NCBI RefSeq assembly: GCF_001729485.1
Contig: NZ_CP017157.1
Location: forward strand, 806,001 to 870,000
Origin: Streptomyces lydicus
Lineage (GTDB): Bacteria > Actinomycetota > Actinomycetes > Streptomycetales > Streptomycetaceae
Direction: 5' to 3'
Length of the DNA stretch: 64,000 bases
Shown: positions 19,543 to 29,854 of the stretch, piece after piece
Layout: each line of letters opens with the position of its first letter
Position numbering within the stretch: the first letter of the stretch is position 1
Position numbers and translations under genes: made by a program
The notes under the pieces: model-generated
Told to the model about the DNA's origin: nothing
Databases searched by the model: none
What the model saw: the letters and a program-made list of their open reading frames with translations, nothing else

Positions 19543-19860
19543 GGCGCGATCCAAGTGCACAACGCGAGCGGGGGGCAAGGGGACGGGATACGGGAGGGGC
19601 GCGCGCCGCATTATGGGGCGCATTCGACTGGCTCGCGCGCCCCCAATTCGCGCGTGGAACACCTGTCGTGCGCGGTGGTGGGACCCCCGTCGACCGCGGG
19701 CGCACCCGGCCCCGCGACCTCGGCACACAGCGCCCGCGCCGTATGCCCGGGAGCGCACGCCCCCCGCCTGCCCCGGAAAACGGCCGACGCCCGGCCGCGC
19801 CTTCTCCGATCATCAGCCCGGAACGCCGTGGGACCACGCCCGCCCCGGTGCCGCCGGACG
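19543..19860. other. Intergenic region between SDR and tamR
   Basis: 318 bases without a supportable gene. The frames open here are GC-rich shadows rich in Arg/Pro. It should hold the SDR-GH42 promoter; no clear -10/-35 pair is visible on the minus strand. Confidence 0.3.
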
Positions 19861-20358
19861 CTAGCCCGGGGTGTTGTCGAACGGCCCGGTCAACCGCCGC
19901 AGCAGTCCGGCCAGTTCGCGGCGCTGCTGGGGGGAGAGCTCGGCCAGGATGGCGCGTTCCTGGACGAGCAGCCCGGCCAGTGACTGATCGGCCTTGTCAC
20001 GGCCCTCGGCGGTCAGCCGGACCAGCACTCCCCGCCGGTCGCTGGGGTCGGGCAGCCGCTCGACGAGGTCCTTCTTGACGAGCCGGTCGATCCGGTTGGT
20101 CATCGTCCCGGAGGTGACCAGAGTCTGGGTCAGCAGCGCCCCGGGGGAGAGCTGGTACGGCGCCCCGGCGCGGCGCAGTGCCGTCAGCACGTCGAACTCC
20201 CAGGGCTCCAGGCCCACCTCGGCGAACGCGATCCGGCGGGCCCGGTCGAGGTGTCTGGCCAGCCTGGACACGCGGCTGAGGACCTCGAGCGGCTCCACGT
20301 CGAGGTCCGGGCGCTCACGGCGCCATGCAGCAACCAGCCGGTCGACCTCGTCCTCCAT
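19861..20358 (-). CDS. tamR: MarR-family repressor of the trans-aconitate methyltransferase gene (TamR)
   Basis: A 165-residue winged-helix protein. The MarR fold is visible: an N-terminal helix pair, recognition helix region (LSPGALLTQTLVTSGTMTNRIDRLVKKDLV), wing (RLPDPSDRRGVLVRLTAEG) and a C-terminal dimer helix. It is divergent from the methyltransferase gene at 20536 with a palindromic site between them, the arrangement known for S. coelicolor TamR, which responds to citrate, cis- and trans-aconitate and isocitrate. Naming rests on family plus this arrangement. Confidence 0.85.
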   Translation of the reverse strand: MEDEVDRLVAAWRRERPDLDVEPLEVLSRVSRLARHLDRARRIAFAEVGLEPWEFDVLTALRRAGAPYQLSPGALLTQTLVTSGTMTNRIDRLVKKDLVERLPDPSDRRGVLVRLTAEGRDKADQSLAGLLVQERAILAELSPQQRRELAGLLRRLTGPFDNTPG

Positions 20359-20393
20359 GACGATCAGTGTAGAGGGTCTGTCGACATGAAGTC

Positions 20394-20407
20394 TCTTGAC
20401 GTCGAGA
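20394..20407. promoter_or_regulatory. Candidate TamR operator (TCTTGACGTCGAGA)
   Basis: A 14-base near-palindrome with one mismatched pair lies between the divergent tamR and tam genes, 36 bases from the tamR start. It overlaps a TTGAC that could be the -35 of the tam promoter, so bound TamR would block polymerase. A smaller perfect palindrome, TGTCGACA, is at 20379-20386. Confidence 0.6.
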
Positions 20408-20535
20408 TATATTTCGCTGGACTATGGGGCATCGTCGGCGGAGGCTCGGTTTCCGGCCGAGTCGGCCCGATCCAGACCGTGCAACACACCGTGCCAGCCT
20501 TGCGCCAACCCTGCACAGCGAAAGGGTTTACGACC

Positions 20536-21357
20536 ATGCACGACGCGCCAACCTGGGACCCGCAGCAGTACCTCCGCCACTCCGGGCACCGCACCCGCCC
20601 CTTCCACGACCTGCTCGCCCGGATATCCGAGCTCCCGCGGCAGGACCGCCCCGCCCGCATCGCCGACCTCGGCTGCGGCCCGGGCAACGTCACCGCCCTG
20701 CTCGCCGCCCGTTGGCCCGACGCGCACATCACCGGATACGACAACTCCCCGGAGATGCTCAAGGAAGCCGAGAACCACGCCGGCCCCACCCCCGGCGGCG
20801 GACACCTCGACTTCGCGCCCGCCGACGCCGCGGACTGGGCGCCCGAGGAGCCGTACGACCTGATCGTCTCCAACGCGGCGCTGCAATGGGTCCCCAACCA
20901 CCCGGAATCCTTCGCCCGCTGGATCGACGCCCTCACCCCCGGCGGCACCTTCGCCTTCCAGGTCCCCGGCAACTTCACCTCACCGAGCCACGCCCTGCTC
21001 GGCGAGCTGTGCGACTCCCCCCAGTGGCGCGAGCGCCTCACCACCCACGGCCGCCGCTACGTCCACGTCCTCGAACCGGCCGCCTACCTGGAGCGCCTCA
21101 CCGACCTCGGCTGCGCCGCCGATGTCTGGGAGACCACCTACGTCCAGCTCCTCCAGGGCGACGACCCGGTCCTCGACTGGGTCAAGGGCACCGCCCTGCG
21201 CCCCGTCCTGACCGCCCTCGAAAACGATCAGGCCGCCCTGGACGCGTTCCTCGCCGAATACCGCGACGCCCTCCGCAAGGCATACCCCACCGGCCCCCAC
21301 GGCACCGTCTTCCCCTTCCGCCGCATCTTCGCCCTCGCCCGGAAACCCCTCGGCTGA
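20536..21357 (+). CDS. tam: Trans-aconitate 2-methyltransferase
   Basis: Tam methylates trans-aconitate with S-adenosylmethionine, relieving inhibition of aconitase when citrate-cycle flow is disturbed. The 273-residue class I methyltransferase shows motif I LGCGPGNVT, the acidic residue in ITGYDNSPEML, and the family-typical SNAALQWVPNH and GTFAFQVPGNFTSPSH segments. The N-terminus (WDPQQYLRHSGHRTRPFHDLL) is characteristic of Tam. Start ATG 20536 with AAGGG about 11 bases upstream. It is divergent from tamR; the next gene follows 35 bases later on the same strand. Confidence 0.9.
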   Translation: MHDAPTWDPQQYLRHSGHRTRPFHDLLARISELPRQDRPARIADLGCGPGNVTALLAARWPDAHITGYDNSPEMLKEAENHAGPTPGGGHLDFAPADAADWAPEEPYDLIVSNAALQWVPNHPESFARWIDALTPGGTFAFQVPGNFTSPSHALLGELCDSPQWRERLTTHGRRYVHVLEPAAYLERLTDLGCAADVWETTYVQLLQGDDPVLDWVKGTALRPVLTALENDQAALDAFLAEYRDALRKAYPTGPHGTVFPFRRIFALARKPLG

Positions 21358-21392
21358 CCCCGTCCGCCTCACCCCTCGGAGGTGACGTACCC

Positions 21393-21770
21393 GTGATCAC
21401 CGGCCTCGACCATGTCCAGCTCGCCGCGCCCCCCGGCACCGAAGACGCCCTGCGGGCCTACTACGGGGACCTCCTCGGCATGACCGAGCTCCCCAAGCCC
21501 CCGGCCCTCGCCGCACAAGGCTGCTGGTTCGAGGCCGGCACGGCCCAGCTCCACCTCGGCACCGACCCGTCCTTCCGCCCCGCCCGGAAGGCCCACCCGG
21601 GCCTCCGCGTCACCGACATCGACGCCCTCGCCACCCGCCTGACCGCCGCCGGCGCCCCCGTCGCCTGGGACGACAACCTCCCGGGCCACCGCCGCTTCCA
21701 CACCACCGACCCGGTGGGCAACCGCCTGGAATTCCTGGAGCCGATGCCTCCGGCCCCCACACACGACTGA
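21393..21770 (+). CDS. Glyoxalase/bleomycin-resistance (VOC) family protein
   Basis: A single 125-residue VOC domain of two beta-alpha-beta-beta-beta modules. Metal-ligand positions are partly visible (GLDHVQLAAP with His7; QLHLG; the final RLEFLEP with Glu). VOC proteins include lyases, dioxygenases and drug-binding proteins; the substrate is not evident. The start is the GTG at 21393, with GGAGGTGA about 7 bases upstream, a near-perfect Shine-Dalgarno. It follows tam by 35 bases and is probably co-transcribed with it. Confidence 0.8.
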   Translation: MITGLDHVQLAAPPGTEDALRAYYGDLLGMTELPKPPALAAQGCWFEAGTAQLHLGTDPSFRPARKAHPGLRVTDIDALATRLTAAGAPVAWDDNLPGHRRFHTTDPVGNRLEFLEPMPPAPTHD

Positions 21771-21832
21771 CCCCGCCGCCACGGCAGGCCGACGGGGGGA
21801 CGGTCTCCGGGGCCTTCCCCGGCCCCGCCCGT

Positions 21833-22519
21833 TCAGTTCTTGCGGTGCCCTATGAGGCGGGGCCTGGCCTCCAGGTTGCCCAGGCCGTGCCAGGCGAGGT
21901 TGACGAGGTGGGCGGCCACCTCGGCCTTCTTGGGTTTGCGGGTGTCGACCCACCACTGGCCGGTCAGGGCGACCATGCCGACCAGGGCCTGGGCGTAGAG
22001 CGGGGCCAGCTTGGGGTCGAAGCCGCGGGCCTTGAATTCCAGGCCGAGGATGTCCTCGACCTGGGTGGCGATATCGCTGATCAGAGACGCGAAGGTGCCG
22101 GTCGACTGGGCGACGGGGGAGTCGCGGACCAGGATGCGGAAGCCGTCGGTGTACGTCTCGATGTAGTCGAGGAGGGCGAACGCGGCCTGTTCGAGGAGCT
22201 CGCGGGGATGGCCGGCGGTCAGCGCGCCGGTCACCATGTCCAGCAGCTGGCGCATCTCGCGGTCCACCACCACCGCGTACAGGCCCTCCTTGCCGCCGAA
22301 GTGCTCGTAGACGACCGGTTTGGAGACGCCGGCCTTCGCGGCGATCTCCTCCACGGACGTGCCTTCGTACCCGCGCTCGGCGAAGAGCGTGCGACCGATG
22401 TCCAGCAGCTGCTGCCGGCGCTCGGCACCGGTCATCCGGACCCTGCGGGCCCGGCGCGTCGCCGCGGCCGGAGAAGGTTTGCCCTTGCTGTCGTTCGTGC
22501 TGCTGTTGTCGATCGCCAC
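21833..22519 (-). CDS. TetR-family regulator, probable controller of the desaturase
   Basis: A 228-residue one-component repressor. Residues about 30-76 form the TetR DNA-binding domain (RRQQLLDIGRTLFAERGYEGTSVEEIAAKAGVSKPVVYEHFGGKEGLY), followed by a helical ligand-binding domain. It begins 22 bases downstream of the fatty-acid desaturase stop on the same strand, so both are one operon; the regulator most likely senses acyl-CoA or lipid state and binds the tandem palindromes in front of the operon. GTG start at 22519; the upstream GGAAGG is somewhat distant (about 12 bases). Confidence 0.85.
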   Translation of the reverse strand: MAIDNSSTNDSKGKPSPAAATRRARRVRMTGAERRQQLLDIGRTLFAERGYEGTSVEEIAAKAGVSKPVVYEHFGGKEGLYAVVVDREMRQLLDMVTGALTAGHPRELLEQAAFALLDYIETYTDGFRILVRDSPVAQSTGTFASLISDIATQVEDILGLEFKARGFDPKLAPLYAQALVGMVALTGQWWVDTRKPKKAEVAAHLVNLAWHGLGNLEARPRLIGHRKN

Positions 22520-22541
22520 CCGTCAATCATGCCTTCCTCAG

Positions 22542-23552
22542 CTACCGCTGGGGGGTAACCCCAGCGGCGGCCGTCTCCTGGCGCCGGGCGTCGATGCGGG
22601 ACGCGTTCGGCCAGCGGACGTCGTACGCCCACCCGGCCTTCTCGAACCAGCGGATCAGCCGCGCGCTGGAGTCGAGCTGGCCCTTCAGCACGCCGTGCCG
22701 GGCGCAGGTCGGGTCCGCGTGGTGCAGGTTGTGCCAGGACTCGCCGCAGGACAGCACCGCCAGCCACCACACGTTGCCGGAGCGGTCCCGGGACTTGAAC
22801 GGGCGCTTGCCCACCGCGTGGCAGATGGAGTTGATCGACCAGGTGACGTGGTGGAGCAGCGCCACGCGCACCAGCGAACCCCAGAAGAACGCCGACAGGG
22901 CGCCCTGCCACGACCACGTCACCAGGCCGCCCACCACCGGCGGGATCAGCAGCGACAGCGTCGTCCACAGGACGAACTGGCGGGAGACGGTGCGGATCGC
23001 GTCGTCCTTGATCAGGTCCGGCGCGTACTTGTGCTGCGGCGTCTGCTCCTCGTCGAACATCCAGCCGATGTGCGCCCACCACAGGCCCTTCATCAGGGCC
23101 GGCACCGTGTCACCGAACCGCCACGGGGAGTGCGGGTCGCCCTCGGCGTCGGAGAACTTGTGGTGCTTGCGGTGGTCCGCCACCCAACGGACCAGAGGGC
23201 CCTCGACGGCCAGCGACCCCATGATCGCCAACGCGATCCGCAGCGGCCGCTTCGCCTTGAAGGCGCCGTGGGTGAAGTAGCGGTGGAAGCCGATCGTGAT
23301 GCCGTGGCAGCCGATGTAATACATCACCGTCATCAGGGCCAGGTCCAGCCAGCTCACCCCCCAGCCCCAGGCCAGCGGCACCGCGGCCACCAGCGCCACG
23401 AACGGCACGGTGATGAACAGCAGCAGCGTGATCTGTTCGAGCGACCTGCGCTGCTCGCCACCCAGCGTCGCCGACGGCATCGGCGTGCCGGCCGCGACGG
23501 GCGAATCGGTGGAAAGAGGCGGATCCTCTACGGCTTCAGAACCTACGGTCAT
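22542..23552 (-). CDS. Membrane acyl-CoA (delta-9 type) fatty acid desaturase
   Basis: A 336-residue integral-membrane di-iron desaturase that inserts a cis double bond in acyl chains. The three histidine boxes are intact: HRYFTH (90-95), HRKHH (127-131) and HNLHH (near 277). Four main hydrophobic helices lie between them (residues about 40-65, 70-88, 185-230). The order and spacing match stearoyl-CoA desaturase relatives. The ATG at 23552 has GAGGGAC just upstream; a frame open far into ppc antisense is an artefact. It is co-transcribed with the TetR regulator and is divergent from ppc. Confidence 0.9.
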   Translation of the reverse strand: MTVGSEAVEDPPLSTDSPVAAGTPMPSATLGGEQRRSLEQITLLLFITVPFVALVAAVPLAWGWGVSWLDLALMTVMYYIGCHGITIGFHRYFTHGAFKAKRPLRIALAIMGSLAVEGPLVRWVADHRKHHKFSDAEGDPHSPWRFGDTVPALMKGLWWAHIGWMFDEEQTPQHKYAPDLIKDDAIRTVSRQFVLWTTLSLLIPPVVGGLVTWSWQGALSAFFWGSLVRVALLHHVTWSINSICHAVGKRPFKSRDRSGNVWWLAVLSCGESWHNLHHADPTCARHGVLKGQLDSSARLIRWFEKAGWAYDVRWPNASRIDARRQETAAAGVTPQR

Positions 23553-23590
23553 GGTGTCCCTCGTCGGGGGTTCGGGGGCACGGCTACGGC

Positions 23591-23617
23591 TACGGGACCG
23601 TAACCTACGGTGTCGTA
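23591..23617. promoter_or_regulatory. Tandem TACGG-NN-CCGTA palindromes before the desaturase
   Basis: TACGGGACCGTA (23591-23602) is a perfect inverted repeat, and TACGGTGTCGTA (23606-23617) is the same with one mismatch, starting 15 bases away. They lie 40-65 bases upstream of the desaturase start, where its promoter must be. Paired palindromes of this size suit a TetR dimer pair; the co-operonic TetR is the obvious binder. Confidence 0.6.
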
Positions 23618-23849
23618 AGTATGGCAGTGCCGCCGCTGCGGGCAAGGGCGTGACAGGCCCCACACCCACCGTCCCGGTAGATGCCCACCCACCGGACGGT
23701 GTGATCCGCCGAGACCGGGCAGACCTATCCTGGGGACGTCGGACAGCGCGGTCCGCACCCGCCCGCATCAGACAGTCCACGCGTCGCCCGCCACCCCCAC
23801 CCCACGAGGCGCGGTGCAACGCCCCTGATCGCTGCAAGGAGCCGCACCT

Positions 23850-26612
<2,763 letters not shown>

Positions 26613-26630
26613 CCCGCATCCGCACACGAC

Positions 26631-26667
26631 GGCGGCCCGTCCACTCCCCGGAGTGGACGGGCCGCCG
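26631..26667. terminator. Bidirectional palindromic terminator between ppc and the convergent gene
   Basis: Two perfect 17-base arms (GGCGGCCCGTCCACTCC and its complement) with a 2-base loop lie 18 bases after the ppc stop and just before the stop of the convergent membrane-protein gene. It can serve both transcripts. Confidence 0.75.
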
Positions 26668-26682
26668 TCGTACCTCAACCGT

Positions 26683-27207
26683 CTACATCGCCGCGAACGC
26701 CGCCCCCAGCAGCAACGCCCCCAGCAACCCCATCACCCACGCCGTACGCCGCAACCGCATCCCCCCGGCCACCACCAGCGCCGCCAACAGCAACGACCCC
26801 GCGAACGGCACCCAGGCGTGCAGCACCCCCGCCGGCCCCGTCCGCACCGCCTGCGACGTCCCCGGCTTCAGTACGACCGCCACCCGCTCGCCCTTCGACG
26901 GGGCAACGGCCTCCGCGATCGACACCTTCGCCCGCGGCCCGCCCGCCCCCGACACCGGCACGTACGGGCCCGTGCACCGCTCGCCCGCACACGCCGCCAC
27001 CGTCATCGTGCCGCGGCCCTGCGCCTTCACCAGCATCGCGTACCGCGCCGTGTTCCACGACGTCCACACCCCCGCCACCAGCAGGAGCAGCGCCAGTACG
27101 CCCATCACCCCCACCCGCGCGGCGAGCAGCAGCCCGAAGGCACTCTCCCCCAACCGCCGGCTACGGCTGCGTCTGACCGAACTGGTGCGCGTACTGCTTC
27201 TGGGCAT
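26683..27207 (-). CDS. Membrane protein with extracytoplasmic loop, unknown function
   Basis: 174 residues. An Arg/Ser-rich N-terminus (16 or so residues) leads into a helix (24-47). An extracellular loop of about 80 residues follows with a CAGERC pair of cysteines. The C-terminus has two helices (about 128-147 and 153-172). The loop (GTMTVAACAGERCTGPY...GERVAVVLKPGTS) looks like a small beta domain. I recognise no named family. It is downstream of pth on the same strand (gap about 80 bases) and convergent with ppc. Confidence 0.7.
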   Translation of the reverse strand: MPRSSTRTSSVRRSRSRRLGESAFGLLLAARVGVMGVLALLLLVAGVWTSWNTARYAMLVKAQGRGTMTVAACAGERCTGPYVPVSGAGGPRAKVSIAEAVAPSKGERVAVVLKPGTSQAVRTGPAGVLHAWVPFAGSLLLAALVVAGGMRLRRTAWVMGLLGALLLGAAFAAM

Positions 27208-27287
27208 GGCGGCGATCCTTGGCCATGCACCAGCGCCCGGTCAACCTCGGAAAACAGTTCGTCAGCCCCTGACCCGCACTGCCCCAT

Positions 27288-27878
27288 TCACGTGTTGTAC
27301 GAACTCTGCGCCCGTTCCAACCCGTCCACGATCAGCGTTTCCACGGCATCCGCCGCGCGGTCCACGAAGTAATCCAGCTCCCGCCGCTCCGCCGACGAGA
27401 AATCCTTCAGCACGAAATCCGCCACCTGCATACGCCCCGGCGGACGGCCGATCCCGAACCGCACCCGGTGGTACTCCGCACCCAGCGACTTCGTGATCGA
27501 CTTCAGGCCGTTGTGCCCGTTGTCGCCGCCGCCCAACTTCAGCCGCAATGCGCCGTAATCAATATCCAACTCATCATGAATCGCCACGATGTTGGCCACC
27601 GGCACCTTGTAGAAATCCCGCAACGCCGTCGTCGGCCCACCCGACAGATTCATGAACGACAACGGCTTGGCGACCACCACCCGGCGACTTCCCGGCCCCG
27701 GTGGCCCGACGCGCCCCTCGACCACCTGCGCCCGCGCCTTGTGCGCCTTGAAACGGCCGCCCATCCGCTCCGCCAGGAGATCGGCGACCATGAATCCCAC
27801 ATTGTGCCGATTGGCGGCGTACTCGGGACCGGGATTCCCCAGCCCCACCACCAGCCAAGGGCCCACTGCATCCGACAT
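27288..27878 (-). CDS. pth: Peptidyl-tRNA hydrolase
   Basis: Pth releases tRNA from peptidyl-tRNAs dropped from ribosomes and is essential in most bacteria. The 196-residue product has the family start GLGNPGPEY, the catalytic His in NRHNVGF (near residue 25), FMNLSG, the acidic HDELD and GHNGLKS. I use the ATG at 27878, with AAGGAG 7 bases upstream, rather than the TTG at 27884 that falls between the RBS and the ATG. It lies downstream of rplY on the same strand, the common rplY-pth pairing, with a hairpin in the 119-base gap. Confidence 0.95.
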   Translation of the reverse strand: MSDAVGPWLVVGLGNPGPEYAANRHNVGFMVADLLAERMGGRFKAHKARAQVVEGRVGPPGPGSRRVVVAKPLSFMNLSGGPTTALRDFYKVPVANIVAIHDELDIDYGALRLKLGGGDNGHNGLKSITKSLGAEYHRVRFGIGRPPGRMQVADFVLKDFSSAERRELDYFVDRAADAVETLIVDGLERAQSSYNT

Positions 27879-27900
27879 CTGCAAGCTCCTTCAACGACGC

Positions 27901-27936
27901 GACCGTCGTCCCGCGCCACAGCGCGGAACGACGGTC
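27901..27936 (-). terminator. Hairpin between rplY and pth
   Basis: Two 16-base arms (GACCGTCGTCCCGCGC and its near complement, one mismatch) with a CACA loop lie between the rplY stop and the pth start. It may end part of the rplY transcripts and lower pth expression relative to rplY, or block 3' decay. Confidence 0.5.
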
Positions 27937-27997
27937 ACAAAGAGAAACCCGGGACGCACCGGCAATCCACCTCGGCGGACGCCCACCCCGGAAGGGA

Positions 27998-28588
27998 TCA
28001 GCCCTCGGCGCCCTCTTCGCCCTCGGCGGCCTCCTCGGCCGGAGCCTCGGCCTGCGCCGCCACGACCTGCAGCACGACCGCGTCGTCCTCGACCGTCAGG
28101 GAGGAACCCTTCGGCAGGACGATGTCCTTCGCCAGCACCGACGCGCCGGCCGCCAGGCCCTCGACCGACACCGTGACCGACTCGGGGATGTGCGTCGCCT
28201 CGGCCTCGATGGGCAGCGCGTTCAGCGAGTGCTCCAGGATGTGCTGGCCCGGCGCGAGGTCACCCTCGACGTGGATCGGCACCTCGACGGCGACCTTCTC
28301 GCCCTTCTTCACGGCCAGGAAGTCCACGTGCACCAGGAACCGGCGGATGGCCTCACGCTGCACATCCTTCGGGATGACCAGCTCGTTCTTACCGTCGAAC
28401 TCCAGGCGGATCAGCGCGTTGGAGGTCTTCAGCGCCATCATCAGCGCGTGGCTGTCGACCGTCACGTGCTTGGGCTCGGCACCGTGGCCGTAGATGACGC
28501 CGGGAACGCGGCCCTCACGACGGGCGCGACGCGCCGCACCCTTACCGAAGTCGGTACGGGCCTCAGCGGCAAGCTTGATCTCAGCCAT
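27998..28588 (-). CDS. rplY: Ribosomal protein bL25, long (CTC/TL5) form
   Basis: bL25 binds 5S rRNA. The 196-residue length is the long form: an N-terminal L25 domain (ARTDFGKGAARRARREGRVPGVIYG, residues 10-34) followed by the C-terminal TL5/CTC beta domain, and an acidic Glu/Ala-rich tail (EAPAEEAAEGEEGAEG). The ATG at 28588 has GAGGAG 8 bases upstream; the GTG at 28597 in the same frame lies inside that RBS spacing and is rejected. It lies between prs and pth on the same strand. Confidence 0.95.
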   Translation of the reverse strand: MAEIKLAAEARTDFGKGAARRARREGRVPGVIYGHGAEPKHVTVDSHALMMALKTSNALIRLEFDGKNELVIPKDVQREAIRRFLVHVDFLAVKKGEKVAVEVPIHVEGDLAPGQHILEHSLNALPIEAEATHIPESVTVSVEGLAAGASVLAKDIVLPKGSSLTVEDDAVVLQVVAAQAEAPAEEAAEGEEGAEG

Positions 28589-28689
28589 GACAAGCACTCC
28601 TCGTAACTCAGAAACATCTGGTGGGCGTCACCCGGCCCACGACAGACCTGCTACGAAGAGCGCGTCGATAACGGAGCACCCACCCAAAA

Positions 28690-28744
28690 GGGCGGCCTCC
28701 CTCGCCGAGCAACTCCACGAGTCTACCCGGCGGGAAGGCCGCCC
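28690..28744 (-). terminator. Stem-loop downstream of prs
   Basis: GGGCGGCC and GGCCGCCC are complementary arms enclosing about 39 bases, followed on the minus strand by TTTTGGG. It lies between the prs stop and the rplY start and probably ends the prs transcript. Confidence 0.5.
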
Positions 28745-28780
28745 CAAAATGGATCTACCGCGCCGCGCGAACGCGGACGC

Positions 28781-29755
28781 TCACTGCTCCTCGAAGAGGC
28801 TCGTCACCGAACCGTCCTCGAACACCTCACGGATCGCCCGCGCGATGGTCGGGGCCATCGACAGCACCGTGATCTTGTCCAGCTCCAGCTCCGAAGGCGT
28901 CGGCAGGGTGTTCGTGAACACGAACTCGCTCACCTTCGAATTCTTCAGCCGGTCCGCCGCCGGACCCGACAGCACGCCGTGCGTCGCCGTCACGATCACG
29001 TCCGACGCACCGTTCGCGAACAGCGCGTCCGCCGCCGCGCAGATCGTGCCACCGGTGTCGATCATGTCGTCGACCAGGACGCACACCCGGTCCTTCACAT
29101 CGCCGACGACCTCGTGCACCGTGACCTGGTTCGCCACGTCCTTGTCGCGCCGCTTGTGGACGATCGCCAGCGGCGCACCCAGACGGTCGCACCACCGGTC
29201 CGCCACCCGCACCCGGCCCGCGTCCGGCGAAACCACCGTCAGCTTGTCCCGGTCGACCTTCGCGCCCACGTAGTCCGCCAGCACCGGCAGCGCGAAAAGG
29301 TGATCCACCGGACCGTCGAAGAAGCCCATGATCTGGTCGGTGTGGAGATCCACCGTGACCACCCGGTCCGCACCCGCGGTCTTCATCAAATCCGCGATCA
29401 GCCGCGCCGAAATCGGCTCACGGCCGCGGTGCTTCTTGTCCTGGCGCGCATAACCGTAGAACGGAACGACCACCGTGATGCTCCGGGCCGAGGCCCGCTT
29501 CAGCGCATCAATCATGATCAGCTGTTCCATGATCCACTTATTGATCGGAGCCGTGTGGCTCTGGATCAAAAAGCAATCCGCGCCACGCGCCGACTCCTGA
29601 TAGCGGACATAGATCTCACCGTTGGCGAAGTCAAAAGCCTTCGTCGGGACCAGCCCGACACCCAGCTGATGCGCAACCTCCTCCGCCAGCTCGGGGTGGG
29701 CGCGGCCGGAGAAGAGCATCAGCTTCTTCTCGCCGGTCGTCTTGATCCCGGTCAC
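28781..29755 (-). CDS. prs: Ribose-phosphate pyrophosphokinase (PRPP synthetase)
   Basis: Prs makes phosphoribosyl pyrophosphate from ribose-5-phosphate and ATP for nucleotide, His and Trp synthesis. The 324-residue product has the ATP-binding flexible loop PFYGYARQDKKHRGREPISA, the divalent-metal motif VDLHTDQIMGFFDGPVDHL, and the PRPP loop VLVDDMIDTGGT. The GTG at 29755 has GAGGAG 7 bases before it. It lies just downstream of glmU with a 99-base gap on the same strand, the conserved glmU-prs pairing of actinomycetes and firmicutes. Confidence 0.96.
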   Translation of the reverse strand: MTGIKTTGEKKLMLFSGRAHPELAEEVAHQLGVGLVPTKAFDFANGEIYVRYQESARGADCFLIQSHTAPINKWIMEQLIMIDALKRASARSITVVVPFYGYARQDKKHRGREPISARLIADLMKTAGADRVVTVDLHTDQIMGFFDGPVDHLFALPVLADYVGAKVDRDKLTVVSPDAGRVRVADRWCDRLGAPLAIVHKRRDKDVANQVTVHEVVGDVKDRVCVLVDDMIDTGGTICAAADALFANGASDVIVTATHGVLSGPAADRLKNSKVSEFVFTNTLPTPSELELDKITVLSMAPTIARAIREVFEDGSVTSLFEEQ

Positions 29756-29854
29756 AGCAAATCTCCTCGAATCACAGTTTGCGTGCGCTCATCACGGTAC
29801 GCCCCGCACGGCATACCTCTTCCCAGCCAATGCCGGCTGGTACCCCCACCACGA

